64,000 bases of DNA from Oxalobacteraceae bacterium OTU3CAMAD1 (GCA_024123915.1 CP099650.1:744001-808000); one strand, 5' to 3'. Positions 45,857-60,665 are shown, counted from the stretch's first letter. Program-made: numbers and translations. The notes: generated by a model not told the origin, from the sequence alone.

Positions 45857-46240
45857 ATGTCAAATCAATCCGTGCAGACCGTCAGCACGTCGAATGACAA
45901 GATTAAGGTTGCACTGGCAATAGCCGTTGCAATCGCAGGCGTGGTGGGGTTCTATTACCTGTCAGACAAACCAGCTCTCGTACGCGCAGGCGCACTTGTA
46001 GCTGGTTTGGCTTTTGCCGTTCTGCTCTTGTGGACTTCGTCGACTGGCCGTGATTTCCTGAATTTCGCCAAAGAAGCCGTACGCGAGACGAAAAAGGTCG
46101 TTTGGCCTACCCGTCGCGAAGCAACCCAGATCACGGGCATCGTCTTTGCCTTCGTGCTGGTGATGGCGCTGTTCCTGTGGGGCACGGATAAGACGTTGGA
46201 ATTCCTGTTGTACGATCTCATTCTGGGCATACGAAAATAA
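45857..46240 (+). CDS. secE: Preprotein translocase subunit SecE
   Basis: Essential partner of SecY in the inner-membrane protein channel. 127 residues with three membrane helices (about 17-35, 41-58 and 94-115) and the conserved amphipathic segment [24 protein letters not shown] before the last helix. The stop overlaps the nusG ATG by one base, coupling the two. Confidence 0.97.
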   Translation: MSNQSVQTVSTSNDKIKVALAIAVAIAGVVGFYYLSDKPALVRAGALVAGLAFAVLLLWTSSTGRDFLNFAKEAVRETKKVVWPTRREATQITGIVFAFVLVMALFLWGTDKTLEFLLYDLILGIRK

Positions 46241-46869
46241 TGAACGAAAACGTGCAAGATGATGCGGCAGGCGAATCGGTGACTGGCGACGTGCCGGCGA
46301 CCGAAGCCGTCGCGGCGCCGGTAAGCGTTCCAGTGAGCAACAAGCGCTGGTACGTTGTTCATGCGTATTCCGGTATGGAAAAAAGCGTGCAGCGCGCGCT
46401 GACCGAGCGCGTCGAACGCGCCGGCATGCAAGACCAGTTCGGCCAGATCCTGGTGCCGACCGAAGAAGTCGTTGAAGTCAAGAACGGCCAAAAGTCCGTC
46501 ACTGAGCGTCGTTTCTTCCCGGGCTATGTCCTGGTCGAGATGGAAATGACCGACGAGACGTGGCACCTGGTGAAAAACACCAACAAGGTGACCGGCTTCA
46601 TCGGCGGCAAATCGAACAAGCCGACCCCGATTCCAGCGCGCGAGATCGACAAGATCATGCAGCAGATGCAAGAGGGTGTCGAGAAGCCACGGCCGAAAGT
46701 GCTGTACGAAGTGGGCGAGCAAGTGCGCATCAAGGATGGCCCGTTCACCGACTTCAACGGCAACGTCGAGGAAGTCAACTACGAGAAATCGAAAGTGCGC
46801 GTCTCGGTCACCATCTTCGGCCGCGCCACACCAGTCGAGCTCGAATTCGGCCAGGTCGAAAAAGTATAA
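46240..46869 (+). CDS. nusG: Transcription termination/antitermination protein NusG
   Basis: Binds RNA polymerase and links it to the ribosome or Rho. 209 residues: an N-terminal low-complexity extension of about 30 residues (longer than in E. coli), then the NGN domain ([20 protein letters not shown] ... VTGFIGG) and the C-terminal KOW domain ([45 protein letters not shown]). Confidence 0.98.
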   Translation: MNENVQDDAAGESVTGDVPATEAVAAPVSVPVSNKRWYVVHAYSGMEKSVQRALTERVERAGMQDQFGQILVPTEEVVEVKNGQKSVTERRFFPGYVLVEMEMTDETWHLVKNTNKVTGFIGGKSNKPTPIPAREIDKIMQQMQEGVEKPRPKVLYEVGEQVRIKDGPFTDFNGNVEEVNYEKSKVRVSVTIFGRATPVELEFGQVEKV

Positions 46870-46929
46870 ACAACCGTTCGCCAGAACGGGCGACGGTGTA
46901 AAAACCCCGACAAATCTGGCACCAGAGGA

Positions 46930-46961
46930 GCCCCGCCATGCAATCGATCGCATGGCGGGGC
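46930..46961 (+). promoter_or_regulatory. Strong hairpin between nusG and rplK (candidate L1/L11 leader or processing site)
   Basis: A 12-bp perfect stem, GCCCCGCCATGC (46930-46941) with GCATGGCGGGGC (46950-46961), around AATCGATC. It is about 30 bases before the rplK start. There is no T-run. The position fits a transcript processing site or the L1-binding leader of the L11 operon. Confidence 0.5.
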
Positions 46962-46992
46962 GCTACTACTCATACCCAAGATAGGAGCCATC

Positions 46993-47424
46993 ATGGCAAA
47001 GAAAATCATTGGTTTTATCAAGCTGCAAGTGCCAGCTGGTAAAGCAAACCCATCCCCACCGATCGGTCCAGCGCTGGGTCAGCGCGGTCTGAACATCATG
47101 GAATTCTGCAAAGCGTTCAACGCGCAGACCCAGGGTATGGAACCAGGCATGCCGATTCCGGTCGTCATCACCGCGTTCGCCGACAAGTCGTTCACCTTCG
47201 TGATGAAGACGCCGCCAGCGACCTACCTGATCAAGAAGCACTCGGGCGTCACCAAAGGTTCGCCGAAGCCACATACCGACAAAGTCGGTAAGCTGACCCG
47301 CGCTCAAGCTGAAGAAATCGCTAAATTGAAAACCCCAGATCTGACCGCTGCCGACATGGATGCCGCTGTACGCACCATCGCTGGTTCCGCACGTTCGATG
47401 GGCATCACGGTGGAAGGTCTGTAA
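46993..47424 (+). CDS. rplK: 50S ribosomal protein L11
   Basis: Part of the GTPase-associated centre on 23S rRNA. 143 residues; [34 protein letters not shown] is the diagnostic N-terminal region and [16 protein letters not shown] ending ([13 protein letters not shown]) closes it. TAGGAG precedes the ATG; rplA follows two bases after its stop. Confidence 0.98.
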   Translation: MAKKIIGFIKLQVPAGKANPSPPIGPALGQRGLNIMEFCKAFNAQTQGMEPGMPIPVVITAFADKSFTFVMKTPPATYLIKKHSGVTKGSPKPHTDKVGKLTRAQAEEIAKLKTPDLTAADMDAAVRTIAGSARSMGITVEGL

Positions 47425-47426
47425 TC

Positions 47427-48122
47427 ATGGCAAAATTGTCCAAACGCGCTAAAGTTATCAAATCCAAAGTTGATAGCACCAAGACCTATGCCTTCGACAA
47501 CGCTGTTGCGCTGATCAAAGAGCTGGCCACCGCCAAGTTCAACGAATCGATCGACGTGTCGGTTCAGCTGGGCGTGGATCCTAAGAAGTCGGATCAGGTC
47601 GTTCGCGGTTCCGTCGTGCTGCCAGCCGGCACCGGCAAGACCGTTCGCGTCGCCGTGTTCGCTTCGGGCGACAAGGCCGAGCAGGCGAAAGCCGCCGGTG
47701 CTGACGTTGTTGGTATGGAAGACCTGGCCGAGCGCGTCAAAGCCGGCGACATGCCTTTCGACATCGTCATCGCTTCGCCAGACACCATGCGTATCGTCGG
47801 TACCCTGGGTCAGATCCTGGGCCCACGCGGCCTGATGCCTAACCCGAAGGTCGGCACTGTTACTCCTGACGTCGCTACCGCCGTGAAAAACGCGAAAGCC
47901 GGTCAAGTTCAGTACCGTACCGACAAAGCCGGTATCATCCACGCAACGATCGGCCGCAAGTCGTTCGCCGACGCCGATCTGAAGAGCAACCTGGTTGCCC
48001 TGATCGACGCGCTGAACAAAGCCAAGCCAGCATCGAGCAAAGGTGTTTACCTGCGCAAGGTTTCCCTGTCGTCGACCATGGGCGCTGGCGTCCGTGTTGA
48101 CCAGGCTTCCCTGGCTGCTTAA
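47427..48122 (+). CDS. rplA: 50S ribosomal protein L1
   Basis: Stalk-base protein and translational repressor of its own operon. 231 residues with the usual [34 protein letters not shown] and [15 protein letters not shown] motifs. Coupled closely to rplK. Confidence 0.98.
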   Translation: MAKLSKRAKVIKSKVDSTKTYAFDNAVALIKELATAKFNESIDVSVQLGVDPKKSDQVVRGSVVLPAGTGKTVRVAVFASGDKAEQAKAAGADVVGMEDLAERVKAGDMPFDIVIASPDTMRIVGTLGQILGPRGLMPNPKVGTVTPDVATAVKNAKAGQVQYRTDKAGIIHATIGRKSFADADLKSNLVALIDALNKAKPASSKGVYLRKVSLSSTMGAGVRVDQASLAA

Positions 48123-48214
48123 GCTTAGTTGCTTAGATATTAAATTTAGTCGCTGAGCCGAAAAGCTTGGCGCAGTTCTTTGGGCTGGTCGAGACTGCTT
48201 GCAGTAGCGGCCAG

Positions 48215-48390
48215 ACAATCAAAGACCGTTGGGCTCAGCGCAGCAGGCAGGCGCCGGGTTAATTGGATTTTCCGCCCAACGCAGATGGTGTACCCGATCA
48301 AGTTTCGTAGTCCATTGGACTCCTAAACCTCGGACGCCGTTGTTCGAACCGATGGCAGGCTTTTCGCCCGTCATCATTTAAGGAGGTTGA
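48215..48390 (+). ncRNA. Probable L10 leader region of the rplJL mRNA
   Basis: The 270 bases between rplA and rplJ hold no gene. Their second half has several short complementary blocks and ends in AGGAGG before the rplJ GTG. By position it should contain the leader where L10-(L7/L12) binds to repress translation. Boundaries are approximate. Confidence 0.45.
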
Positions 48391-48392
48391 CC

Positions 48393-48932
48393 GTGGGTCT
48401 CAATCTGAATGACAAAAAGGCCGTCGTCGCCGAAGTTTCCGCAAAAGTAGCAACTGCGCAAACTATCGTCGTGGCCGAATATCGTGGCATCCAGGTTGCT
48501 CACTTGACGCAACTTCGTGCCAAAGCGCGCGCTCAAGGCGTGTACCTGCGTGTGTTGAAAAATACGCTCGCTCGTCGCTCCGTCGAAGGCACGCAGTTCG
48601 CCAGCCTGGCAGACAGCATGACCGGTCCGTTGATCTACTCGATCTCGGACGATGCCGTTGCAGCAGCTAAAGTCATCGCTGACTTCGCTAAAACCAACGA
48701 CAAACTGGTCATCACCGCAGGTAACTACGCAGGCAAACAGCTGGATAAAGCAGCTGTTACCGCGTTGGCGAGCATTCCTAGCCGTGAAGTCCTCATTTCG
48801 CAGTTGTTGGGCGTTATGCTGGCTCCGGTGTCGGGCTTTGCACGTGGTCTGGCTGCTCTGGCAGCGAAAAAATCCGAAGGCGCTCCTGCTGCTGCTGAAG
48901 AAGTCGCAGCAGAAGAAGCCCCAGCAGCGTAA
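48393..48932 (+). CDS. rplJ: 50S ribosomal protein L10
   Basis: Anchors the L7/L12 stalk on the ribosome. 179 residues; [21 protein letters not shown] and [16 protein letters not shown] are typical. The start is GTG 48393 with AGGAGG six bases upstream. A hairpin with a T-run overlaps its stop codon. Confidence 0.97.
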   Translation: MGLNLNDKKAVVAEVSAKVATAQTIVVAEYRGIQVAHLTQLRAKARAQGVYLRVLKNTLARRSVEGTQFASLADSMTGPLIYSISDDAVAAAKVIADFAKTNDKLVITAGNYAGKQLDKAAVTALASIPSREVLISQLLGVMLAPVSGFARGLAALAAKKSEGAPAAAEEVAAEEAPAA

Positions 48933-48950
48933 TTGCTGGCGGGTTTTTTT
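48921..48950 (+). terminator. Terminator-like hairpin between rplJ and rplL
   Basis: CCAGCA (48921-48926) pairs with TGCTGG (48934-48939) across the rplJ stop, followed by CGGG and seven Ts. The stem is short, so it is probably leaky; it is unexpected upstream of rplL, whose product is needed in excess. Confidence 0.5.
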
Positions 48951-49002
48951 CTCAAGTACCAATCTGATGTACTAACGAATCAATAAATTATTGGAGTTTC
49001 AA

Positions 49003-49377
49003 ATGGCAATTAGCAAAGACGACATCCTGGCAGCAGTTAGCGAAATGTCCGTAATGGACCTGAACGAACTGGTCAAAGCTTTCGAAGAAAAATTCGGCGT
49101 TTCGGCCGCAGCAATGGCAGCTCCAGCAGCTGGCGGCGCCGCTGCTGGCGCGGCTGTTGAAGAACAGACCGAATTCAACGTTGTTCTGACCGAAATCGGC
49201 GCGAACAAAGTTGGCGTGATTAAAGCTGTTCGCGAAATCACCGGTCTGGGCCTGAAAGAAGCCAAAGACGTGGTTGATGGCGCTCCTAAGACCGTCAAAG
49301 AAGCCCTGTCGAAAGCTGACGCTGAAGCCGCTAAGAAGAAGCTGGAAGAAGCTGGCGCCAAGGCTGAACTGAAGTAA
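49003..49377 (+). CDS. rplL: 50S ribosomal protein L7/L12
   Basis: Multicopy stalk protein that recruits translation GTPases. 124 residues: N-terminal dimer helix region ([30 protein letters not shown]), Ala/Gly hinge, C-terminal domain ([28 protein letters not shown]). ATG 49003 has GGAG seven bases upstream. Confidence 0.98.
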   Translation: MAISKDDILAAVSEMSVMDLNELVKAFEEKFGVSAAAMAAPAAGGAAAGAAVEEQTEFNVVLTEIGANKVGVIKAVREITGLGLKEAKDVVDGAPKTVKEALSKADAEAAKKKLEEAGAKAELK

Positions 49378-49407
49378 TCAAGTTGTACGGCGGCTAGTTA
49401 GCGCCTC

Positions 49408-49459
49408 GAGCCAAAGCTGCGGATTTCCTTTCGAAAGGGAGGAAATCCGGCTTTGGCTC
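49408..49459 (+). promoter_or_regulatory. Long hairpin in the rplL-rpoB gap (attenuator / RNase III site candidate)
   Basis: Outer stem GAGCCAAAGC (49408-49417) with GCTTTGGCTC (49450-49459) and inner stem CGGATTTCC (49420-49428) with GGAAATCCG (49441-49449). It lies 31 bases after rplL and 217 before rpoB. The position corresponds to the partial terminator and RNase III processing site of other proteobacteria. Confidence 0.65.
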
Positions 49460-49675
49460 CTTTGTCGTCCTCGTCGTATTTGTAGCGTATTGTCCGACGC
49501 TGCAGTGGTTAGTAGTTTATTCAAATCAGCTGGAAATGGTAGAGATTTCAGGTTTCGTCTGTGTGACATGCAGCCGAGATTGTTGCTGAAGTGGCTGTGG
49601 AGCGGTTGCAGTTGACCGGTTCGCGCACTGGCAAAACCTGAATTTTTTATCCTTTCTGTCACTCACGGAGTGTCC

Positions 49676-52600
49676 ATGCACTACTCATTTACTGAGAAGA
49701 AACGCATTCGCAAATCATTCGCGAAGCGCGCCAACGTTCACCACGTTCCGTTCCTGCTGGCTACCCAGCTCGAGTCCTACCATAGTTTCCTGCAGGAAGA
49801 CGTCGCACCGTCGACCCGCAAGAACGACGGCCTGCAGTCGGCCTTTACCTCGATATTCCCTATCGTTTCGCACAATGGCTTTGCGCGTCTCGAATTCCTG
49901 TCGTACGTCCTGGGCGATCCCGCCTTCGACGTCAAGGAATGCCAACTGCGTGGCCTGACGTTCGCGTCGCCGCTGCGCGCCAAGGTGCGTCTGGTGATCC
50001 TGGACAAGGAATCGCCGACCAAGCCGGTCGTCAAAGAGATGAAGGAACAGGAAGTCTACATGGGCGAACTGCCTTTGATGACGACCACCGGTTCGTTCGT
50101 CATCAACGGTACCGAGCGCGTCATCGTTTCGCAGCTGCATCGCTCCCCTGGCGTGTTCTTCGAACACGACCGCGGCAAGACCCACTCGTCGGGCAAACTG
50201 CTGTTCTCCGCGCGTATCATTCCTTACCGCGGTTCGTGGCTGGACTTCGAGTTCGACCCGAAAGACATCCTGTTCTTCCGCGTCGACCGCCGCCGCAAAA
50301 TGCCGGTCACGATCCTGCTCAAAGCCATCGGCATGTCGCACGAGCAAATCCTGGCGAACTTCTTCGTCTTCGACAATTTCAACCTGCGCTCGGAAGGCGC
50401 GGAGATGGAATTCGTTGCCGAGCGTCTGCGTGGCGAAGTCGCCCGCTTCGACATCGTCAACAAGGAAGGCAAGACCCTGGTGCTGAAGGACAAGCGCATC
50501 AACGCCAAGCACGTGCGCGACATCGAATCGAACGGCATCAAGCATATTTCCGTGCCGGAAGACTACCTGCTGGGCCGCGTGCTGGCCAAGAACATCGTTG
50601 ATCCGGAGACCGGCGAAGTTGTCGCGTCCGCCAACGATGAGCTGACCGAAGACGTCCTCGGCCGCCTGCGCGAAGCCAACATCAGCGAAATCCAAACGTT
50701 GTACACCAACGATCTGGACCAGGGCGCGTACATTTCGCAAACCCTGCGCATCGACGACACCGCCGACCAGATGGCCGCGCGCGTCGCGATCTACCGCATG
50801 ATGCGTCCTGGCGAACCGCCAACGGAAGACTCCGTCGAAGCGCTGTTCAACGGCCTGTTCTACAGCGCCGACCGCTACGACCTGTCCGCCGTCGGCCGCA
50901 TGAAGTTCAACCGCCGCATCGGCCGTGACGAACTGACCGGCGCCATGACGTTGTCGAACGAAGACGTGCTGGCCGTGATCAAGATCCTGGTGGAACTGCG
51001 CAATGGCCGCGGCGAAGTCGACGATATCGATCACCTGGGTAACCGCCGCGTACGTTGCGTCGGCGAACTGGCCGAAAACCAGTTCCGCGCCGGCCTGGTG
51101 CGCGTCGAGCGCGCCGTCAAGGAACGCCTCGGCCAAGCCGAAGCGGACAACCTGATGCCGCACGACCTGATCAACAGCAAGCCGATCTCGGCCGCGATCC
51201 GTGAATTCTTCGGTTCGTCGCAGCTGTCGCAGTTTATGGACCAGACCAACCCGCTGTCGGAAATCACGCACAAACGCCGCGTTTCCGCCCTGGGACCTGG
51301 CGGTCTGACCCGCGAACGTGCAGGCTTCGAGGTGCGCGACGTGCACCCGACCCACTACGGCCGCGTGTGCCCGATCGAAACGCCTGAAGGCCCGAACATC
51401 GGCCTGATCAACTCGCTGGCGCTGTACGCCCGCCTGAACGAATACGGCTTCCTGGAAACCCCGTACCGCAAGGTCGAAGGTTCCAAGATCACCGACCAGA
51501 TCGATTACCTGTCGGCGATCGAAGAAGGCCGCTACATCATCGCCCAGGCGAATGCGACCATCAGTGCCGAAGGTACGCTCAGCGATGAGCTGGTCTCGGC
51601 CCGTGAAGCCGGCGAAACCATTCTGGTATCGCCAGAGCGCATCCAGTACATGGACGTGGCGCCTGGCCAGATCGTGTCCGTCGCCGCGTCGCTGATTCCG
51701 TTCCTGGAACACGATGATGCGAACCGCGCATTGATGGGTGCCAACATGCAGCGCCAGGCAGTTCCTTGCCTGCGCCCTGAAAAAGCACTGGTCGGTACCG
51801 GTATCGAACGCACCGTGGCAGTTGACTCGGGCACCACCGTGCAAGCTCTGCGCGGCGGTATCGTCGACTACATCGATGCGGGCCGTGTCGTGATTCGCGT
51901 GAACGATGACGAAGCAACCGCCGGCGAAGTCGGTGTCGACATCTACAACCTGATCAAGTACACCCGTTCGAACCAGAACACCAACATCAACCAGCGTCCT
52001 ATCGTCAAGGTTGGCGACCGCGTTGCCAAGCGCGACGTGATCGCCGACGGCGCATCGACCGACCTGGGTGAATTGGCGCTGGGCCAGAACATGACCGTGG
52101 CCTTCATGCCATGGAATGGTCTGAACTTCGAGGATTCGATCCTGATCTCGGAAAACGTCGTCAAAGACGACCGTTACACCTCGATCCACATCGAAGAGCT
52201 GAGCGTCGTTGCTCGCGATACCAAGCTGGGCGCGGAAGAAATCACCCGCGACATCTCGAACCTGGCTGAGAACCAGCTGGCTCGTCTGGATGAGTCCGGT
52301 ATCGTCTACATCGGCGCCGAAGTGCAAGCCGGCGATACGCTGGTCGGTAAAGTGACGCCTAAAGGCGAAACCCAGCTGACCCCGGAAGAAAAGCTGCTGC
52401 GCGCGATCTTCGGCGAGAAGGCTTCGGACGTCAAAGACACCTCGCTGCGCGTGCCTTCGGGCATGATCGGCACCGTCATCGACGTGCAAGTGTTCACCCG
52501 CGAAGGCATCGTTCGCGACAAGCGCGCGCAACAGATCATCGACGATGAACTGAAGCGTTTCCGCCTGGACCTGAACGACCAGATGCGTATCGTGGAGGGC

Positions 52601-53782
52601 GATGCCTTCCAGCGTCTGGAAAAAATGCTGATCAACCAGGTCGTCAACGGCGGTCCGAAGAAGCTGGCCAAAGGCGCCAAGATCACCAAGGAATACCTGG
52701 ACGATCTGGACAAGTACCACTGGTTCGACATCCGTCCAGCGGACGACGCCGCCGCCACCGCCCTCGAAGCGATCAAGGAATCGATCAACGAGAAGCGTCA
52801 CCAGTTCGATCTGGCCTTCGAAGAGAAGCGCAAGAAGCTGACGCAAGGCGATGAGCTGCAACCTGGCGTGCAGAAGATGGTCAAAGTGTATCTGGCCGTT
52901 AAGCGCCGCCTGCAGTCGGGCGACAAGATGGCGGGTCGCCACGGTAACAAGGGTGTGGTTTCCCGTATCGTGCCGGTCGAAGACATGCCATACATGGCCG
53001 ACGGTACGCCGGCGGACGTGGTGCTGAACCCGCTGGGTGTTCCTTCGCGTATGAACGTGGGTCAGATTCTCGAGACCCACCTTGGTTGGGCGGCAAAAGG
53101 CCTGGGTATCCGTATCGGCGAGATGCTGCAACAGCAGATCAAAGTCGAAGAGATGCGCAAGTTCCTGACCACCGTCTACAACGAGAACGGCCGTCCGGAA
53201 GATCTGGACCAGTTCGACGACGAAGAGATCATGAAGCTGGCGAACAACCTGAAAAAGGGTGTTCCGTTCGCTACCCCGGTGTTCGACGGCGCGCACGAGT
53301 CGGAAATCCGCCGCATGCTGGACCTGGCGTACCCGGACGAGATCGCTCAGAAACTGGGCATGACCCCGTCGAAGAACCAGGTCACGATGTACGACGGCCG
53401 CACCGGCGAAGCGTTCGAGCGCAAGGTTACCGTTGGCGTGATGCACATGCTGAAACTGCACCACTTGGTCGACGACAAGATGCACGCGCGTTCGACCGGT
53501 CCGTACTCGCTGGTAACGCAGCAGCCACTGGGCGGTAAAGCCCAGTTCGGCGGCCAGCGCTTCGGTGAGATGGAGGTGTGGGCACTGGAAGCGTACGGCG
53601 CATCGTACGTGCTGCAAGAGATGTTGACCGTGAAGTCCGATGACGTCAACGGCCGTACCAAAGTGTACGAAAACCTGGTCAAAGGCGACCACGTGATCGA
53701 CGCCGGTATGCCTGAATCGTTCAACGTGCTGGTCAAGGAAATCCGTTCGCTGGGTATCGATATCGACCTCGAACGAAACTAA
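49676..53782 (+). CDS. rpoB: DNA-directed RNA polymerase subunit beta
   Basis: 1368 residues. The rifampicin-pocket region [40 protein letters not shown] is present and wild-type-like, followed by [23 protein letters not shown] and, near the end, [11 protein letters not shown] and [27 protein letters not shown] 49676 is set by GGAG five bases upstream. A hairpin leader lies 217 bases before it; rpoC follows after 119 bases. Confidence 0.99.
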   Translation: MHYSFTEKKRIRKSFAKRANVHHVPFLLATQLESYHSFLQEDVAPSTRKNDGLQSAFTSIFPIVSHNGFARLEFLSYVLGDPAFDVKECQLRGLTFASPLRAKVRLVILDKESPTKPVVKEMKEQEVYMGELPLMTTTGSFVINGTERVIVSQLHRSPGVFFEHDRGKTHSSGKLLFSARIIPYRGSWLDFEFDPKDILFFRVDRRRKMPVTILLKAIGMSHEQILANFFVFDNFNLRSEGAEMEFVAERLRGEVARFDIVNKEGKTLVLKDKRINAKHVRDIESNGIKHISVPEDYLLGRVLAKNIVDPETGEVVASANDELTEDVLGRLREANISEIQTLYTNDLDQGAYISQTLRIDDTADQMAARVAIYRMMRPGEPPTEDSVEALFNGLFYSADRYDLSAVGRMKFNRRIGRDELTGAMTLSNEDVLAVIKILVELRNGRGEVDDIDHLGNRRVRCVGELAENQFRAGLVRVERAVKERLGQAEADNLMPHDLINSKPISAAIREFFGSSQLSQFMDQTNPLSEITHKRRVSALGPGGLTRERAGFEVRDVHPTHYGRVCPIETPEGPNIGLINSLALYARLNEYGFLETPYRKVEGSKITDQIDYLSAIEEGRYIIAQANATISAEGTLSDELVSAREAGETILVSPERIQYMDVAPGQIVSVAASLIPFLEHDDANRALMGANMQRQAVPCLRPEKALVGTGIERTVAVDSGTTVQALRGGIVDYIDAGRVVIRVNDDEATAGEVGVDIYNLIKYTRSNQNTNINQRPIVKVGDRVAKRDVIADGASTDLGELALGQNMTVAFMPWNGLNFEDSILISENVVKDDRYTSIHIEELSVVARDTKLGAEEITRDISNLAENQLARLDESGIVYIGAEVQAGDTLVGKVTPKGETQLTPEEKLLRAIFGEKASDVKDTSLRVPSGMIGTVIDVQVFTREGIVRDKRAQQIIDDELKRFRLDLNDQMRIVEGDAFQRLEKMLINQVVNGGPKKLAKGAKITKEYLDDLDKYHWFDIRPADDAAATALEAIKESINEKRHQFDLAFEEKRKKLTQGDELQPGVQKMVKVYLAVKRRLQSGDKMAGRHGNKGVVSRIVPVEDMPYMADGTPADVVLNPLGVPSRMNVGQILETHLGWAAKGLGIRIGEMLQQQIKVEEMRKFLTTVYNENGRPEDLDQFDDEEIMKLANNLKKGVPFATPVFDGAHESEIRRMLDLAYPDEIAQKLGMTPSKNQVTMYDGRTGEAFERKVTVGVMHMLKLHHLVDDKMHARSTGPYSLVTQQPLGGKAQFGGQRFGEMEVWALEAYGASYVLQEMLTVKSDDVNGRTKVYENLVKGDHVIDAGMPESFNVLVKEIRSLGIDIDLERN

Positions 53783-53830
53783 AAGACAGCTCGGTTACAT
53801 AAGACTGTCGTTTGGTTTGAGAAACACAAA

Positions 53831-53855
53831 GCCCGGCTGGGTAACCAGTCCGGGC
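53831..53855 (+). promoter_or_regulatory. Stable hairpin in the rpoB-rpoC gap
   Basis: GCCCGGCTGG-GTAA-CCAG-T-CCGGGC: a 10-bp stem with one bulge, closed by a GTAA tetraloop. No T-run follows. It is probably an RNA stability or processing element for the rpoC message. Confidence 0.5.
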
Positions 53856-53901
53856 GATGTAGTCTCAGGAATTAGAAGTTTAATCACCTCTGGAGTGATA
53901 C

Positions 53902-58134
<4,233 letters not shown>

Positions 58135-58155
58135 TAGAAATAAAGCGCAATATAG

Positions 58156-58182
58156 AACGGCACCTTCGGGTGCCGTTTTTTT
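58156..58182 (+). terminator. Rho-independent terminator of the rpoBC unit
   Basis: AACGGCACC-TTCG-GGTGCCGTT followed by a continuous T-run to 58182. UUCG tetraloop, 9-bp perfect stem. Confidence 0.95.
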
Positions 58183-58461
58183 ATGCCCGCAGTTTAATAG
58201 TCGGATTTAATAACATTAGATACCAAAGAGAATAAAAGTAAAGGCTGCGGCTTTACCGTATCAGCCATGCACTGGGACGACAGCAACACCACAGATCCAC
58301 GTAGGGCGGATTAGGCGGCACGCCGTAATCCGCCAAGCGCCGCCCACACCACCAACCGCGCGCACGCGCCGAGGGTCCTACGCTATAGTCCATGTAGCAA
58401 TGGCGGACCTGACCCCGGAGTTTGCGCCAGTAATTAGTTCGTTCATGCTAATATCTGGCTC
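58183..58461. other. Intergenic stretch after rpoC
   Basis: With the terminator this forms a gap of about 327 bases without a gene. It has an AT-rich part (58186-58250), a single R element (58298-58335) and, just before the next gene, a possible -10 box TAATAT (58449-58454). I see no open frame or RNA gene in it. Confidence 0.7.
58298..58335. repeat. R-family element, locus 4 (single copy)
   Basis: A single R element from CACGTAGGGCGGATTAG to AATCCGCCA, itself an imperfect palindrome (GGCGGATTA...TAATCCGCC). It is between rpoC and the wHTH gene, which are in the same direction. Confidence 0.8.
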
Positions 58462-59067
58462 ATGATTGCTCAAGCCCTCTTCACCCCCGCCCAGCAGAAA
58501 CTGCTGGGCTTGCTGTTTGTACGTGTCAATCAAGGTTTCCACTTGAACGAGATCATGCGCCTGACCGGACTGGGCAGCGCCTCGGCCCAGCGCGAGCTCA
58601 AACGCCTGCACGAGTCCGGCGTCATCACATCCGAGCGCATCGGCAATGTGCGCCGTTTCAAACCCAATAAGGATTGCATCGTGTTCGGGGAATTAAGCAG
58701 CCTGGTCAAGAAAACCTTCGGCCTGGTCAGTGTGTTGAATTCGGCACTGGCACCGCTGCAGCATGTATTGAACGTGGCCTTTGTTTATGGCGCGACGGCA
58801 AAGGAACACGAGGGCATGGATACGCCCGTGGAGTTGTTGCTGATCGGGGATAACACCAGCTACGGAGAGTTATTATCCAGGCTCCCGGTCGCCGAACGTT
58901 TATTGCGCCGGAAAATCAATCCCAACCTGTATTCGATCCCCGATTTTAAGCGTCGCCTGCGCGAGCAGCAGCCATTTATTCTGCAGGTATTGCGCGAGCA
59001 GAAAATCTATGTGCTGGGCGAGGAATCCGATCTGGAAAAGGTCATCAACGAGGAAGCTGCAGTTTAA
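58462..59067 (+). CDS. Winged-helix regulator fused to a degenerate MNT-like nucleotidyltransferase domain
   Basis: A 201-residue protein. Residues 1-75 form a MarR/ArsR-like wHTH (AQQKLLGLLFVRVNQGFHLNEIMRLTGLGSASAQRELKRLHESGVI). Residues about 95-190 match the minimal nucleotidyltransferase fold (NVAFVYGATAKEHEGMDTPVELLLIG, KINPNLYSIPDFKRRL). The usual Gly-Ser is Gly-Ala, and the D-x-D of active enzymes reads P-V-E, so catalysis is unlikely; a DNA-binding sensor role is inferred. The 5' region lacks a Shine-Dalgarno. No HEPN partner gene is adjacent. Its base composition is less GC-rich than its surroundings. Confidence 0.8.
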   Translation: MIAQALFTPAQQKLLGLLFVRVNQGFHLNEIMRLTGLGSASAQRELKRLHESGVITSERIGNVRRFKPNKDCIVFGELSSLVKKTFGLVSVLNSALAPLQHVLNVAFVYGATAKEHEGMDTPVELLLIGDNTSYGELLSRLPVAERLLRRKINPNLYSIPDFKRRLREQQPFILQVLREQKIYVLGEESDLEKVINEEAAV

Positions 59068-59090
59068 TCTTGGCGGGTTAATATTCCCAT

Positions 59091-60509
59091 CTAATATCTC
59101 ACCGCCTGTTCATCTGTCCACGCGGCGGAAACCTGTCTTTGCGGGAACGATAAAGAAAACCGCGTGTATCGCCCGGCCTGGGATTCGCAGTGAATCTTTC
59201 CGCCAAACGCGGTAATCACTTGTTCGCAAAACGCCAATCCCATTCCGGTGCCGCCGCCATTATGCCGCGTGCTGTAAAACGGTTCAAAAACATGGGGCAA
59301 CACATCGGCCGGTATTCCGGTTCCGGTATCGGTCACCAACAGCTTTTTATCGGCGCCGTCGATAAAGAAAGCGATCTCCAATTCTCCCTGCCCCGCCGAT
59401 TTGATCGCATACAGCGCGTTCTTGAACAGGTTGTATAACACGTACACCAGCAGCACGTCCGAGCCGAAGAACGTGAAATCGTGCGCGCCCTTGACCACCA
59501 CCTTGTCCCGCATGGAGCTTTCGAACGGGTAGCACGCCAGCGCCTCCTCGACGCATTTCTTGATCGAATGGTTGGCAAAATCACTACGGCTGAGCATTCC
59601 GGCCCGCGCCGAGGCCAGCATCATGTCGACCACGAAATTCGAGCGGCTGATCTCGGCGTCGATGTGCTGGGTCAGCTTGCCGAGGTAGTTCAGTTGCGCG
59701 GGTTGCAAGGTTGGCTCGATCAGCTTGTGTTCGACCGCCAGATGGTAGCCGGCCAGCAGCTCCGGCAACGACTTGGCCAGCACCCGCGACTGGCTGCGGA
59801 TGGTCGCCAGCGGCGTGCGCATCTCGTGGGCGATCGAGGCGGCAACCTCCATCGGGTCGGCCAGCAGGTTGTGCCGGACCATCGCCTGGGCGATCAGGCC
59901 CAGGCTGGCGGCGACGAACAGCATTCCCGGCGGATAAAACTGCACGCCGTAGTTGCACAGATAATCGACCGACGCGAAAAAGTAAATCAGCATGCTGACC
60001 AGGCAATAGCGCAACCTGGTTTTCTCGGTCGAGACGGCCAGCTGCTGGCGGCGGTACAGCAGCCACAGGCTGCGGCCGACCACGAGCATTGTGTGCAGCA
60101 GGTGCAGCACGTGCAGCGGGCCGGCCTTGGGATAAAAGCCGAAAAAGTAAGTGTAGAGGCCGGCGATAAGCCAGTCGCTGCTCAGCAGGATCACGCCCAG
60201 CAGCGCGCCGAACAGATAGGACAGTTCGACCCAGCGGCGCTCGCTGCGCTGGGCGGTGAGTTCGGCGACGAAATGGTACAGGGTGGTCGGCATGAACAGG
60301 ATCAGCAGATAGCCGAGTTTGGCCGCCGCCAGCGCTTCATCCCGGTCGCGGATCTGGAACAGGATCGCCCAAGAAAATTGCCAGCAAAAGGTGGTGGTGC
60401 AGAGCAGAAATAACGTGAGGCTGACCCGGCTCACCCCGCGCGAATGCAGAACATAGGCCCCGTAGCTCAGGAAGAGGAGCGAGACTATGGCGGGCAGGAG
60501 AGAGTGCAT
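59091..60509 (-). CDS. Orphan 7TM sensor histidine kinase
   Basis: A 472-residue membrane kinase. Residues 1-215 have about seven hydrophobic segments resembling the HisKA_7TM sensory region (YLLILFMPTTLYHFVAELT). The H-box ASIAHEMRTPLATI has the phospho-acceptor His228; the catalytic domain has the N-box NLFKNALYAI, G1 DTGTGIP, F EPFYSTR and G2 GGTGMGL, all intact. No response regulator is adjacent, so the partner is unknown. The membrane layout recalls autoinducer-sensing kinases, but sequence alone does not support that assignment. Confidence 0.9.
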   Translation of the reverse strand: MHSLLPAIVSLLFLSYGAYVLHSRGVSRVSLTLFLLCTTTFCWQFSWAILFQIRDRDEALAAAKLGYLLILFMPTTLYHFVAELTAQRSERRWVELSYLFGALLGVILLSSDWLIAGLYTYFFGFYPKAGPLHVLHLLHTMLVVGRSLWLLYRRQQLAVSTEKTRLRYCLVSMLIYFFASVDYLCNYGVQFYPPGMLFVAASLGLIAQAMVRHNLLADPMEVAASIAHEMRTPLATIRSQSRVLAKSLPELLAGYHLAVEHKLIEPTLQPAQLNYLGKLTQHIDAEISRSNFVVDMMLASARAGMLSRSDFANHSIKKCVEEALACYPFESSMRDKVVVKGAHDFTFFGSDVLLVYVLYNLFKNALYAIKSAGQGELEIAFFIDGADKKLLVTDTGTGIPADVLPHVFEPFYSTRHNGGGTGMGLAFCEQVITAFGGKIHCESQAGRYTRFSLSFPQRQVSAAWTDEQAVRY

Positions 60510-60665
60510 GAGCGCATTCAGCAGGCTTGATGATAGTCGCAGTATTGCGCGAGCCGGAAGAGGGCGCTTGTATTTCAGGCGGGTTCTTGCGATAGATCAA
60601 AGGAGTGCAAGATTGTGTCCACGCTGGCATGGCGCGTAACAAATGCGGTGAAAACACGGCAAGTT

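Noticed and set aside
49715..53692. A 1325-codon open frame antisense to nearly all of rpoB (and a similar 1399-codon frame antisense to rpoC, 53920-58119)
   Set aside because: Codon bias of highly expressed GC-rich genes removes stops from one antisense frame. The translations are low-complexity (His/Gln/Arg/Val-rich) without any family signature, and the sense strand is certain.
59091..60509. CqsS/LqsS/JqsS-type autoinducer kinase
   Set aside because: The adjacent genes contain no CqsA/LqsA/JqsA-type synthase or response regulator, and the 7TM region alone is not diagnostic.
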